The notes: a model not told the origin generated them from the letters alone. A stretch of DNA of 64,000 nt from Arthrobacter sp. MYb214 (GCF_002979865.1 NZ_PCPZ01000003.1:248001-312000), one strand, 5' to 3'; shown: positions 16,914 to 25,687, counted from the stretch's first letter. Translations and numbers: made by a program.

Positions 16914-17479
16914 CGATGCCCTTTCCCCTGCCGTTCACGCCATGCCCCGCCGAACATCACCAGCGAATACACGATCAATCCGCTCGTTGCGATCCAGGTC
17001 AGCCACGTTCTCTGCTGGAGTGACAGAGCGCTGTTCACGTATCCCAGGAGCGGGACGGAATACCAGAGCTTGCCCCGGATCTGTTCGGGTTGCACCGGCT
17101 CGTCATCGGCATTGTTTGCATCCCCGCGGAAAATGAATTGTTCTTCCCCGCCCAGGCTCGCGCCGATAGCGGAAACACGGTGCGTAACGACTTCAGGCTC
17201 ACCTGATTCCAGCTGGTAGGTGGCAACCTCGCCAATGCGAAGGTGCTGTGGGTCAATCGGCTTCACCACCACCAAAGTACCGGGCGGCAAATGCGGCCGC
17301 ATGGATCCGGTGAGCACGGTATACGCCGTCGCCCCGCCCAATTTCGGAACCACGATCATGACGGCAATCAGGGCAAGGACGATGAACAGCACGAGCCAGG
17401 AAAGCACCTGACCGCACCACCACCGGATCCCTGTGCGTTCCTGCTGTTCCCTGCGCCGGACGCGATTCCCAATTGTCAT
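16910..17479 (-). CDS. Signal peptidase I, SipW/ER type
   Basis: A 189-residue membrane protease. Two helices flank the periplasm-facing (outer) catalytic part: LSWLVLFIVLALIAVMIVV at about 27-45 and a C-terminal helix (TWIATSGLIVYSLVMF). Ser59 in LTGSMRP and His100 in VVTHRVS form the Ser/His dyad typical of the SipW, archaeal and eukaryotic type, and the box IFRGDANNADD follows; there is no Lys general base like that of bacterial LepB. It overlaps the upstream gene by four bases (ATGA). The ORF extends further upstream but the coupled ATG at 17479 is preferred. Likely processes the three SipW-type proteins of the operon. Confidence 0.9.
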   Translation of the reverse strand: MTIGNRVRRREQQERTGIRWWCGQVLSWLVLFIVLALIAVMIVVPKLGGATAYTVLTGSMRPHLPPGTLVVVKPIDPQHLRIGEVATYQLESGEPEVVTHRVSAIGASLGGEEQFIFRGDANNADDEPVQPEQIRGKLWYSVPLLGYVNSALSLQQRTWLTWIATSGLIVYSLVMFGGAWRERQGKGHR

Positions 17480-18051
17480 CGTTGCTGCCCCGCGAACCCC
17501 AGCTTGAGCGCTACTTTCCCGCCGGAAGCCGTTTGAGGTGCCCCGGAGGGAACCGAAACACGAATGCACAAGGCCTCATTCGCCATCGCCGGCGCGGCGC
17601 GCAGCACCCTGGCAGCTGCGAAGGAGGCGGTGGATCCCAGCGGCCCGGCATACAGCCGTTCCCCGGCCAACGGCTGGTCGGCTTCGCAGGCCGCTTGGTC
17701 CATGCCGGAATAGATGCTCAGTTGCAAAACGCTGGACAGGGCACGATCAGCGGCAGTCGGCGAAGCGGTCGCATTGACCGCCCCATCCAGCTGATAGGTC
17801 AAGTCCACAGTGCCAGCATTGCTGATCACCAGTGATGCTTGCGTAAACGCCCCGGGGATCAGCTCGCTGCCGGACAGCTTCGCGAACTGGTGCTCGGTTT
17901 CGCCACCGGCCAGCAATGCCAGCGAACCGGTTTTCAAGGCTGGCGGATCCACCGTGCTTTCGGCGCGCCAAGTTGCGGCCGTGCCTTGCGCGCTGATACC
18001 CAGCAGCAAGAGCACAACCGCGACTATGGCGAACTTCAAGGGTTTGGGCAT
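17476..18051 (-). CDS. Secreted protein with SipW-type signal
   Basis: A 191-residue protein with N-terminal MPKPLKFAIVAVVLLLLGIS followed by AQGTAATWRAESTV, which fits the GTxAxW context of SipW-cognate signals. The mature part contains FTQASLVISNAGTVDLTYQLDGAVNATAS, a TasA/camelysin-like beta pattern, plus two Cys (AACEADQP and EALCIRVS) that may be bridged. It lies 25 bases downstream of the first gene of the operon and ends in an ATGA overlap with the signal peptidase gene. Shared layout with the proteins at 15655-16230 and 18077-18631 suggests they are related building blocks; the exact function is unknown. Confidence 0.78.
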   Translation of the reverse strand: MPKPLKFAIVAVVLLLLGISAQGTAATWRAESTVDPPALKTGSLALLAGGETEHQFAKLSGSELIPGAFTQASLVISNAGTVDLTYQLDGAVNATASPTAADRALSSVLQLSIYSGMDQAACEADQPLAGERLYAGPLGSTASFAAARVLRAAPAMANEALCIRVSVPSGAPQTASGGKVALKLGFAGQQR

Positions 18052-18076
18052 GCACCAGCCAATCCACGATCCATGA

Positions 18077-18631
18077 CTAAGCGCGGACTTGGTCCAAGGT
18101 CAGCGTCAGCGCTTCAAGATCCAGCGGCTGGTCGTAGGTCGACGGCGGGGTGTCCCCTACCGCTCCTTCGGCAAAGGTGACGGTGATCAGGAATGGAACT
18201 GAATAGGTGCCCGGATCGGCAAAGCTCAGTGTGCCGTCAGCTTCCTCCGTAATCCCCGGCGCCGATGCGTCGACCTGCAGAGCGACGGTCACGTATCCTT
18301 CCAACGCTCCCAGCGCCGTAGCCGCCTGGTCGACGCTCAGGGATCCAGCAATGTTCTTGCCTTCGGCATCGATGGTGGCGGTCTGGCTGAACGCAACGAC
18401 GTCGCCGGGAACGAGCTGCTGGGTTGCCGGGTCGAACGGCTCGGGCGCTTCCGGATTGCTGATGTCCTGCCAGTTGCCCTCCCCGTTGGTCGTCAAGTTC
18501 AGGTGGCCGGTTTCCACGGTGCCCGCGTCAATAGTCTGCTGCGCCTGCCAGCGCGCGATCGTTCCAGCGCCGCCGAGCAACAGCGCTCCGGCTGCAACAG
18601 CAGCAATGGTTGCCTTGGTTACTTTCTTCAT
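18077..18631 (-). CDS. Alternate-type signal peptide secreted protein, first gene of the SipW operon
   Basis: A 184-residue protein. MKKVTKATIAAVAAGALLLGGAGTIARWQAQQTIDAGTV is the alternate signal seen on actinobacterial SipW substrates (GxGTxAxW). The mature part begins with SGHLNLT-like spacing (ETGHLNLTTNGEGNWQDIS) and has the pattern LVPGDVVAFSQTATIDAEGKNIAGSL, found in this secreted family where LxPGD precedes a beta-strand. No Cys. A GAGGA lies 9-13 bases before ATG 18631. As the first gene of a six-gene coupled operon, and the one with the strongest ribosome site, it may be the major product, possibly a fibre-type subunit, which is inference from the Bacillus tapA-sipW-tasA parallel. 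Confidence 0.82.
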   Translation of the reverse strand: MKKVTKATIAAVAAGALLLGGAGTIARWQAQQTIDAGTVETGHLNLTTNGEGNWQDISNPEAPEPFDPATQQLVPGDVVAFSQTATIDAEGKNIAGSLSVDQAATALGALEGYVTVALQVDASAPGITEEADGTLSFADPGTYSVPFLITVTFAEGAVGDTPPSTYDQPLDLEALTLTLDQVRA

Positions 18632-18968
18632 GAATTACGCATCCTCAAAGTTTAGGTGCCCCCAGTGACACACACTTTAAGTAAAGCTTGTTTAGTAGGT
18701 TTTACAACCCCCGGACGTCACATGACAATGCCGCCGGCTTGCACCGCTAAAGGAAACAAGACAACCGCCGTGAAAACGTATTCTCATGCCATCGAAAATT
18801 CTTGCTAACCAGCAGCTGACCAGTTCCTTTGCGCGAGGATTTCAACTCTCGAAACGATCCGGCGCCAGATGGCGAAAGATGGACGGCAAAGGCCATCCAC
18901 CTGTCCATAAAAGTTTAGCTAGTTAGCGAATCAATCCGCCTTTTGGATAATGCGCGAAACGCCCGGGA
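18632..18968 (-). promoter_or_regulatory. Upstream region of the SipW operon and 3' flank of glsA
   Basis: About 340 bases without a gene. The part nearest the operon is AT-rich (TTTAAGTAAAGCTTG at 18677-18690) with a short palindrome CTTTA-AG-TAAAG at 18675-18686. Near glsA, ATGGAC at 18879-18884 pairs with GTCCAT at 18903-18908 around a further small hairpin, perhaps the glsA terminator. I could not assign a promoter or a known riboswitch class. Confidence 0.4.
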
Positions 18969-19997
18969 TCAGCTTTCCCGATCTGGCGCCGACGCAAACA
19001 GATTCAGGCCCATGGCACGCGAAAGCTGCCCGATGGCCAGCTGCGCGCGCACCGAGTTCCCGGCCATATCCAAGGGCGGCGAGAACGCGCCGATGGCACC
19101 CTTGCCCGGAGCTACCGCGACAATACCGCCAGAAACCCCGGACTTCGCCGGGATCCCGATCTCGAATAGCCACTCGCCAGAACGCTCGTACAAGCCGTTG
19201 GAGGCCACGGTCGCCAGGGTATCGCGGCAAACGTCTGCATCGACGACGCGCTTTCCGGTCACCGGGTTCACTCCGCCATCGGCCAGCGTCGCGCCCATGA
19301 CGGCAAGATCATGCGCGCTGATATTCAGCGAGCACTGCTTGGTGTACACATCAACGGCATCCGCAGGTTCGTTCTCCAGCCGCCCATAGCTCTTGAGCAA
19401 ATGCCCCAAGGCCTTGTTGCGCTCGTTGGCCAGCGATTCTGAGTGGTAGACCTCGTCATCCAGGCTCAGCGCCCGGCCGGCAAAGGCGGATAGCCCTTCC
19501 CGGACGTTCTCCCACTTCTTGGCAGCGGTCTTGCCGGGCATCATTGCTGTCGTGGCGATGGCGCCGGCATTGACCATGGGGTTCATCGGCAAGCCGTTGT
19601 TCAATTCCACGGCCATCACAGAGTTGAAAGACATGCCCGTATTGTTCACGCCGATGCGTTCGCGAACGACCTCGCGCCCGTGCTCTTGCACCACTAGCGC
19701 GTAGACGAACATCTTGGAGATCGACTGGATCGAGAACAGATGATCGCAATCGCCAACCATGTGGACAGAGCCGCCGACGTGGGACATGGCGATGCCAAAG
19801 AGATTGGGGTCCGCTTGGCCCAGGATCGGAATGTAGTGGGCAAGGAGCCCGTCGTCTGCATCCGCGTATCGCTCATGGGCTTCCTTGAGCAGGGAATCGA
19901 TGCGATCATGTTCCAGCTCACCGGTAGAAACTTGCTGAACGACGTCGTCGAAATCGGTGGGAATAGTTTCGTTATTCCCTTCCGAAGGATAGGTCAT
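18969..19997 (-). CDS. glsA: Glutaminase A
   Basis: A 342-residue beta-lactamase-fold glutaminase that hydrolyses L-glutamine to L-glutamate and ammonia in the cytoplasm. The SxxK catalytic motif is Ser92-Ile-Ser-Lys95 in FSIQSISKMF; other family blocks are GVNNTGMSFNSV, NPMVNAGAI, SESLANERN, YTKQCSLNISAHDLAVMGATLADGG and the Ser-Gly-rich AKSGVSGGIVAVAPGKGAIG. The ATG at 19997 has AGG eight bases before it; a GTG six bases upstream (20003) is an alternative. It stands alone and diverges from the thioesterase gene over about 240 bases. Confidence 0.95.
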   Translation of the reverse strand: MTYPSEGNNETIPTDFDDVVQQVSTGELEHDRIDSLLKEAHERYADADDGLLAHYIPILGQADPNLFGIAMSHVGGSVHMVGDCDHLFSIQSISKMFVYALVVQEHGREVVRERIGVNNTGMSFNSVMAVELNNGLPMNPMVNAGAIATTAMMPGKTAAKKWENVREGLSAFAGRALSLDDEVYHSESLANERNKALGHLLKSYGRLENEPADAVDVYTKQCSLNISAHDLAVMGATLADGGVNPVTGKRVVDADVCRDTLATVASNGLYERSGEWLFEIGIPAKSGVSGGIVAVAPGKGAIGAFSPPLDMAGNSVRAQLAIGQLSRAMGLNLFASAPDRES

Positions 19998-20240
19998 CTT
20001 CACCTGCCTTTTAGTCCTGGGTCCGTTGATTCATGCTGCTTGATTTGACCTTATCAACAGCATTGCCGCTTAGCACCTTGGAACAGCCGTGAGCAGACAG
20101 GAAGCATTGGGCCAGTTCTCCCGGCACCCGCCCCAATCACGCGTCCACTTGGTATTCAATGCATGAATCGCATGTGTTTTCCCCTACATTGTGGAGCACC
20201 TTACAGCGCAATGCACCCGATCTGACTTAGCATTTTGTGT

Positions 20241-20663
20241 ATGGCTAAGGGTATTACTTTTCATACGCGCAAGTGGGTTCGCCCAGAAGACTTGAACGCA
20301 AACGGCACGCTGTTCGGCGGCAGCCTGCTGCGCTGGATCGACGAAGAAGCTGCGATCTACTCGATCATCCAGCTGGGCAACAAGCACGTTGTCACCAAGT
20401 TCATGTCCGAGATCAACTTCATCGCCTCCGCAAAGGAAGGCGACCTGATCGAGATGGGCCTGACCGCTATCGACTTCGGCCGGACTTCGGTCACCCTGCG
20501 CGCAGAGGTGCGCAACATCTTCACCCAGGAATCGATCCTGACCATCGAGAAGATCGTCTTCGTGAACATCGGCGAAGACGGCAAGCCGGCACCGCACGGC
20601 TACGACCACATCACCTACACCCGCGATCGCATCCCGCTGGAAATCACCAAGGCACTGATCTAG
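20241..20663 (+). CDS. Acyl-CoA thioesterase, YciA-type hotdog fold
   Basis: A 140-residue single hotdog domain: FHTRKWVRPEDLNANGTLFGGSLLRWIDEEAA is the characteristic helix region with the catalytic Asp in IDEEA, and then KHVVTKFMSEINFIASAKEGDLIEM. YciA-type enzymes hydrolyse acyl-CoA thioesters of various chain lengths in the cytoplasm. The frame begins at 20235, but ATG 20241 (MAKGITFHTRK) is the natural start. There is no ribosome site, so the mRNA may be leaderless or weakly translated. It is followed by a strong terminator. Confidence 0.88.
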   Translation: MAKGITFHTRKWVRPEDLNANGTLFGGSLLRWIDEEAAIYSIIQLGNKHVVTKFMSEINFIASAKEGDLIEMGLTAIDFGRTSVTLRAEVRNIFTQESILTIEKIVFVNIGEDGKPAPHGYDHITYTRDRIPLEITKALI

Positions 20664-20710
20664 TCCCCGCTTGAATGCCCGAAGCCCTCAAGAATTCAAG
20701 GGTTTGGTTC

Positions 20711-20760
20711 AAGGCCCCGCACGGCCGCGCTTAACTGCGTGCTCTAGCGGGGCCTTGTTT
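20711..20760 (+). terminator. Terminator after the thioesterase gene
   Basis: AAGGCCCCGC at 20711-20720 pairs perfectly with GCGGGGCCTT at 20747-20756, and the T-rich GTTTCATTT follows. The 26-base loop contains extra GC-rich pairing. Confidence 0.85.
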
Positions 20761-20861
20761 CATTTCAAGGTTAATCCCGCATAGCTCTTGCGCTCGGTTC
20801 ATGCGTCCAGCAAAGTTGTTTTTGCACTGAGGAATTCCCCCGACGCAGAAGCGAGAAACCC

Positions 20862-21284
20862 ATGGGCCAGATGATTTTCGTCAACCTACCGACCGCTGAT
20901 CTAGCCAGAGCCGACAAGTTCTACGAGGCCATGGGCTTCACCAAGAACACGACGTTCTCCGATGAAAATGCCACCTCATGGATCATCGCCGAGAATATTC
21001 TCGTGATGGTGCTGCGCCAGGAGTTCTTCGCAAGCTTCCTGGTCAACGGCGATAAGCCGGCGCTCGGAAGCGGCCTGCGCGAAACCCTCAATGCCCTGTC
21101 GGCAGAAACCCGCGAAGGCGTCGACGACTTCGTCGCACGGGCCGAGGCCGGTGGCGGCAGCATCTACCGCCCGGCAGATGAGCCATTCCCGGGCATGTAC
21201 CAGGCAGCCGTCCAGGACCCGGATGGCCACGTCTGGGAAATCGCGTGGATGAGTCCAGAAGCAATGGAAAACCCAGGCAGCTAG
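20862..21284 (+). CDS. VOC (glyoxalase/bleomycin-resistance) superfamily protein
   Basis: A 140-residue protein with the paired beta-alpha-beta-beta-beta modules of the VOC fold: MIFVNLPTADLARADKFYEAMGF at the start and QAAVQDPDGHVWEIAWM at the end, where the metal-ligand Glu is expected. The set of metal ligands is typical of the uncharacterised PhnB/YaeR-like group, so no substrate can be given. A weak GCGAGAAA precedes ATG 20862. It is convergent with the SGNH hydrolase gene, four bases apart. Confidence 0.8.
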   Translation: MGQMIFVNLPTADLARADKFYEAMGFTKNTTFSDENATSWIIAENILVMVLRQEFFASFLVNGDKPALGSGLRETLNALSAETREGVDDFVARAEAGGGSIYRPADEPFPGMYQAAVQDPDGHVWEIAWMSPEAMENPGS

Positions 21285-21288
21285 GCAG

Positions 21289-22128
21289 CTAGCCGACCTC
21301 GGAATTCCGCAGGTGCCGCAGCTCTTCTGCTTTGCGGCGCTTGCGGAACTGCTTCTTCATCCCCTTGGCCGGATGCATCGGCTCCGGCCAGCGGGGACGC
21401 AGCTGGTCCCCCAGGGTAATGCCGCGCATGCGCCGCCCGAACATCGGCAGCACCCACTGCCTCAGCCACTCCACGTCGCGCTGCGTGGCCTGCCAGAATC
21501 CGACCCGGTCCGCGGCGCCAAAGGGATCGAAAACCAGCTGGTGTGGATACCCGAGGATCTCCAGGATCCTGATGGCCATGTAGCGATGGCCGGCACGATT
21601 CATGTGCAGCTTGTCGATATCCCACATGCGCTTATCCCGGTACGCCTCCCAATTCCAGTAGTCAACGAGCACTACTGAGTCCGGATAGCGTTCAGCGAGC
21701 CGGCGCACGTGGTCATTGAAGCGCCAGTTGCGCCGCTTGAACGGGGCGAGCACCGGGTGCACGGGGATATCGAACCCGGTGAACAGCAGGACCTTGGCAC
21801 CCGTGGAAACCAGGGCTTCGACAGCTTGCGAGTATCGGGCAAGGAATTCCTTCATGTCCTTGCGGAATTCCAGGATGTCGTTGCCGCCGGCATAAAAGGT
21901 GATCACCTCCGGCCTGAGTTCCAGGGCTATGGGGATCTGCTCGTCGATAATCGACTGGAGCCGTCGGCTGCGGATTCCCAGGTTCACGTACTGCCACTCG
22001 GGATCCGCTTTGGATAGCTGCTTGGCCACGCGATCGGCCCATCCGCGTACCCCGTTGGGCAGCCTCGGTTCCCAGTCCCCCACGCCTTCGGTAAAGGAAT
22101 CCCCGATCGCCATAAACAGCCGTCCCAT
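21289..22128 (-). CDS. SGNH/GDSL-family hydrolase
   Basis: A 279-residue cytoplasmic esterase-like protein. Block I is AIGDSFTEGVGD (nucleophile Ser), block III is YAGGNDILEFR (oxyanion Gly and Asn), and block V is DIDKLHMNRAGH (catalytic Asp-x2-His). There is no signal peptide. The last 70 residues are basic (KAKGMKKQFRKRRKAEELRHLRN), which is an unusual extension that might bind nucleic acid or membrane lipid. It is a single gene; substrates of this type (lipids, acetylated sugars) cannot be predicted. Confidence 0.88.
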   Translation of the reverse strand: MGRLFMAIGDSFTEGVGDWEPRLPNGVRGWADRVAKQLSKADPEWQYVNLGIRSRRLQSIIDEQIPIALELRPEVITFYAGGNDILEFRKDMKEFLARYSQAVEALVSTGAKVLLFTGFDIPVHPVLAPFKRRNWRFNDHVRRLAERYPDSVVLVDYWNWEAYRDKRMWDIDKLHMNRAGHRYMAIRILEILGYPHQLVFDPFGAADRVGFWQATQRDVEWLRQWVLPMFGRRMRGITLGDQLRPRWPEPMHPAKGMKKQFRKRRKAEELRHLRNSEVG

Positions 22129-22232
22129 GATTGGCTAATCTACAAGGAACAGTTGACTAAGCAATGACGGGAAAACGAACTCCACCACTCTTTTAGATGA
22201 CAATGGCGTGCAGTCGGTCTATTGGCATAAGC

Positions 22233-23345
22233 TCATCGTGCCGCAGACAAGCTCTTCATCACCGATAAACCCGGAACCATAACGAAATCCTCGGATACAA
22301 GCCGAGCAATATCGTCTGCAATGCCAGAGGTGTCCTTCCCCATGTTCGGTCCGGCTAGTTCGGGAAGCTCGCGCACCACGCTGACGGCAGCAGATTCAAT
22401 GGCCATTGCGGCCCGCTCTTCTCCTAGATGCGCGAGCATCATCGCACCAGACAGGATCGCACCGACAGGATTGGCCCAGCCCTTTCCGGCAATGTCGGGA
22501 GCCGAGCCGTGGATGGCTTCGAACATGCTAGGTGAGTTTCCATCCAGATTGAGATTCGCGCTTGCTGCAACGCCCAGGCCACCCTGGATGACGGCTCCAA
22601 GGTCCGTGATGATGTCTCCGAAGAGATTGTCGGTAACTACTACATCGAATCTTTCCGGGGCAACAGGGAGATGGAAACACATGGCATCGACATGAACGTA
22701 GTCGACTTCAACTTCGGGATAGCGCCCAGAAACGTGGTCCACGACTTCCTGCCAAAGCTTCCCAGCTTCGATAAGTATGTTCTTCTTATGGCACAAGGTA
22801 AGTTTCTTACGCCGGCTCATAGCCAGCTTGAAGGAATACTCCACTACTCGCGAGATCCCCTGCCGGGTGTTGACCGATTCTTGGAGCGCCACAGTGTGAG
22901 GTGTATTTGCGTGGACTGTCGAACCTTGGCCAATGTAGGCACCTTCGGTATTCTCACGGACGATCACCAGATCGCAACGTTCAGGTGTCAGCCCGGCAAT
23001 GGGGGTGGCGACGCCCGGGTAGAGCTTGACCGGGCGCAGGTTCACCGCCTGCTCGAATTCCTGGCGCATCGCTAGGATAAATCCGCGCTCAAGTATGCCT
23101 GGCTGCACTGCTGGATCCCCCATCGCGCCGAAGAGTATGGCATCATGGCCCCGCAGCTTTCGAGTCAACTGCGGGTTCCATAGCTCGCCGGTCTGCAGAT
23201 AATGCTTAGCACCTGCGTCATAAGTAGTCAGATCCAGCGCGAAGCCGAATTTCTTCTCAGCTGCAGCCAAAACGTCAAGTGTTCCCCCCATGACTTCCGG
23301 GCCGATCCCGTCTCCGGGGATGACGGCAACGCTGTAGGTTTTCAT
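22233..23345 (-). CDS. 3-Isopropylmalate dehydrogenase-family oxidative decarboxylase
   Basis: A 370-residue NAD-dependent beta-decarboxylating dehydrogenase. Motifs: VIPGDGIGPEV at the N-terminus, GAMGDPAVQPGILERG, NLRPVKLYPGV, IVRENTEGAYIG, the catalytic Lys/Tyr region and the metal-binding DNLFGDIITDLGAVIQGG, with FEAIHGSAPDIAGKG near the end. It resembles actinobacterial LeuB closely, but it sits beside a GntR regulator (four-base overlap, ATGA) in a catabolic island and not with leucine genes. So it may act on tartrate, malate or a related hydroxy acid; LeuB activity cannot be excluded. It ends 100 bases from the SGNH gene. Confidence 0.85.
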   Translation of the reverse strand: MKTYSVAVIPGDGIGPEVMGGTLDVLAAAEKKFGFALDLTTYDAGAKHYLQTGELWNPQLTRKLRGHDAILFGAMGDPAVQPGILERGFILAMRQEFEQAVNLRPVKLYPGVATPIAGLTPERCDLVIVRENTEGAYIGQGSTVHANTPHTVALQESVNTRQGISRVVEYSFKLAMSRRKKLTLCHKKNILIEAGKLWQEVVDHVSGRYPEVEVDYVHVDAMCFHLPVAPERFDVVVTDNLFGDIITDLGAVIQGGLGVAASANLNLDGNSPSMFEAIHGSAPDIAGKGWANPVGAILSGAMMLAHLGEERAAMAIESAAVSVVRELPELAGPNMGKDTSGIADDIARLVSEDFVMVPGLSVMKSLSAAR

Positions 23346-24001
23346 TGGATAGGCCTTTCACTAGCGGCTAGGTGGTTTTGAAGTTCGTTGAAGTATTCGC
23401 GTACTCGGCGTTGTGCAGCCTTACCGTCTGATTCGGCTAAACACTCCAGGATGCCTACCTGGAGGTTCCGCAGTTTTCCGGTATTCGTCGGGAACCACGC
23501 GGTAGCTGGCAAATGCACTTCCTCGGTTATCCGCACAAGGGTCGAGAATCCTTGAAGATAGCGATTGCCCGATGATCCCAGCAGCAATAGGTGCACCTTG
23601 GAAGCATTATGTGGCGTGGCGGTTCCCGAGTTGCGCAACGCTTGAAGCAGGTCGGCGAGCAAGGGCCTCGATATCTTATCGACTGCCATGCCGCAGGCTG
23701 CCGATTCCAATAGTTCGCGGAATTTCAGTGCTTCACGCAGATTCGTTATGTCCATCTTCGTAACCGTGGCTCGCCCGTAGGAATCGAGCTGAACCACGCC
23801 TTCATGCTCTAGCAAGGCAAAGGCTTCACGCAAGGGTGTCCGACTGACGCCAAGCTCTTCGGAGAGCCGCTGCTGCGCCAAGACTTGTCCTGGCGCATAC
23901 CGTCCCGAGAAGACTCGCTCACTGATGACGCCAGCAGTTTCCCGAGCCAGCGAAACGTTGCTCCTCCAGTCAAAAGCCACCGCCACCGCCTGTACTCGCA
24001 C
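23342..24001 (-). CDS. GntR-family regulator upstream of the LeuB-like gene
   Basis: A 219-residue regulator: winged helix-turn-helix in RVFSGRYAPGQVLAQQRLSEELGVSRTPLREAFALLEHEGVVQLDSYGRATV, then a C-terminal FCD effector domain (LRNSGTATPHNASKVHLLLL). GTG 24001 is the start assumed; an internal GGAGGAG at SNVSLARE suggests translation might begin a little later. It is co-transcribed with, and overlaps by four bases, the dehydrogenase gene, so it probably senses the substrate of that enzyme and controls its own operon. The divergent gene on the other side is the aldehyde dehydrogenase. Confidence 0.85.
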   Translation of the reverse strand: MRVQAVAVAFDWRSNVSLARETAGVISERVFSGRYAPGQVLAQQRLSEELGVSRTPLREAFALLEHEGVVQLDSYGRATVTKMDITNLREALKFRELLESAACGMAVDKISRPLLADLLQALRNSGTATPHNASKVHLLLLGSSGNRYLQGFSTLVRITEEVHLPATAWFPTNTGKLRNLQVGILECLAESDGKAAQRRVREYFNELQNHLAASERPIQ

Positions 24002-24156
24002 ATCCGAATTTCTCGGTATCCCGAAGTGGAATTGTGAGCATTACTGTTCCCGGAGTTTCGCTTAATGTCAATGAATTCAACGTTTTAGAAGTGTGAAAGG
24101 GTCATTTTCCTCAAACCCGTTGACTGCGAGCTAGATCACTGATTAGCTTTGGTCAT

Positions 24157-24175
24157 CTACTGGTCAGACCAGTAG
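24157..24175. promoter_or_regulatory. FadR-type palindromic operator before the aldehyde dehydrogenase operon
   Basis: CTACTGGTCAGACCAGTAG is a perfect 9-1-9 palindrome with the core TGGTC-N-GACCA, the known shape of FadR/GntR operators. It lies 33 bases before the aldehyde dehydrogenase start codon and on the divergent side of the LeuB-like operon. Confidence 0.8.
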
Positions 24176-24208
24176 GACTTCCATGGCGCCAATTCGAAAG
24201 TAGGAACG

Positions 24209-25657
24209 ATGACTTCTCACTCAGATGCTTACCCTGCGGGATTGCCCATCGGCGATCGGTGGGTGCACTGCGCGGAAACAGCCCCCGTTATTTTCCCTTT
24301 CGATGGTTCAGTAGTTGCGCACGCGCCTGTAGGCTCCGCGGCACTAGCCAGCCAGGCATTGGACGCCGCCCAAAGCGTCGCCAAGGAAGTTGAGAGGCTG
24401 AGCACCGGCACCAAGCGGTCAATCCTCTTGGCGGTCCATCACAAGATTTCCGAGCACCGCGAAGAGCTCGAGAATCTCCTGGTCCTCGAAACCGGCAAAC
24501 CCCTGGTGGACTGCCGGGTAGAAGTTGCGCGCACCCTGACCACATGGGCCGCGGCAGCCGAAGAAGTTGCGAACCTGCGCGGCGAAACAGTACCCCTGGA
24601 TCTGCAGGCCAGCGGCGATGGCATGATTGGGTACTGGACCCGTAAACCGGCAGGAATCGTGATCGGCATCGCCGGTTTCAATTACCCTTTGCTCTTGGCC
24701 AGCCATAAGCTTGCGCCAGCGCTGGCGGCTGGGTGCCCGATCATCATCAAGCCAGCACCGAATACTCCTCTGTCCACGTTGTGGGCTGTGCACTTGATCC
24801 GCGAAGCCCTCGCCGCCCATCAGGTCAGCACCGCAGCGGTGCAGCTGGTTACCGGCGGCATTGACGTTGGCGAGACATTGGTCGCAGACCCTCGCTCAGC
24901 GGTGGTTTCCTTCACCGGGTCCGCGGCCGTCGGCCACCAGATCGCCAAGAATGCGGCACCACGCAAGGCAGTGCTGGAGCTGGGGTCTAACACCGGTTTC
25001 ATTGTCGCCGAGGACGCCGACATCCATGCAGCAGTCGATGCCGTGCTACGCGGGGGGTTCTATGCCAACGGGCAAGCCTGCATCTCTGTTCAGCGCGTTC
25101 TGCTCGATGAGAAAATCGCTGGCGACTTCCAGCGGGAGCTGCTGGCGCGCATCGGCGAAATAGCGGTTGGCGACCCCCGCTCGGAACAGACCCGGGTGGC
25201 TCCGCTGATCAATAAGGCATCCACCGGACGCGTGCTGTCATGGATCGAGAAGGCAAAAGAACGCGGAGCACAGGTGCTGACCGGCGGAGGCTTGCTAGGA
25301 GAATCCATCCAGCCCACGATTCTGAGCGGCGTCCCGTCCGATGCAGAACTATGGTGCGAGGAAATATTCGGTCCTGTCATCTGCTTGCGCACGGTGCCTG
25401 ACCTCGATGCAGCTTTTGAGCTGGTGAACGATTCACGGTACGGACTGCAGGCAGCCATTTACAGCAAGTCGCTGAAGACGGCCTTCCGCGCCATCGATGA
25501 ACTGGAAGTTGGCGGTGTCGTAGTGAATGAAATCCCGGGATTCCGGTCAGACATCATGCCCTATGGAGGAGTCAAGGACTCCGGGATCGGCCGTGAAGGC
25601 CCCCGCTTCGCAATGGAAGAATTCACTGTCACCCGGATGGCCATCATCCGCCCGTAG
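24209..25657 (+). CDS. NAD(P)-dependent aldehyde dehydrogenase
   Basis: A 482-residue aldehyde dehydrogenase. The active site shows Asn158 (GFNYP), Glu257 (LELGSN) and the nucleophile Cys291 (NGQACIS); the coenzyme motif FTGSAAVG is at 236. The gene oxidises an aldehyde to an acid; the group resembles succinate-semialdehyde or other catabolic dehydrogenases but the exact substrate is open. AGGAACG precedes the ATG. It is the first gene of an operon with an SDR (gap 30) and a FadR-type regulator, downstream of a perfect palindrome. Confidence 0.92.
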   Translation: MTSHSDAYPAGLPIGDRWVHCAETAPVIFPFDGSVVAHAPVGSAALASQALDAAQSVAKEVERLSTGTKRSILLAVHHKISEHREELENLLVLETGKPLVDCRVEVARTLTTWAAAAEEVANLRGETVPLDLQASGDGMIGYWTRKPAGIVIGIAGFNYPLLLASHKLAPALAAGCPIIIKPAPNTPLSTLWAVHLIREALAAHQVSTAAVQLVTGGIDVGETLVADPRSAVVSFTGSAAVGHQIAKNAAPRKAVLELGSNTGFIVAEDADIHAAVDAVLRGGFYANGQACISVQRVLLDEKIAGDFQRELLARIGEIAVGDPRSEQTRVAPLINKASTGRVLSWIEKAKERGAQVLTGGGLLGESIQPTILSGVPSDAELWCEEIFGPVICLRTVPDLDAAFELVNDSRYGLQAAIYSKSLKTAFRAIDELEVGGVVVNEIPGFRSDIMPYGGVKDSGIGREGPRFAMEEFTVTRMAIIRP

Positions 25658-25687
25658 CCCGAGGCAACATAAACGAAGGACAACATA

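Noticed and set aside
18632-18968. A riboswitch upstream of the SipW operon
   Set aside because: The leader is long and has some hairpins, but none of the conserved blocks of known riboswitch classes was found.
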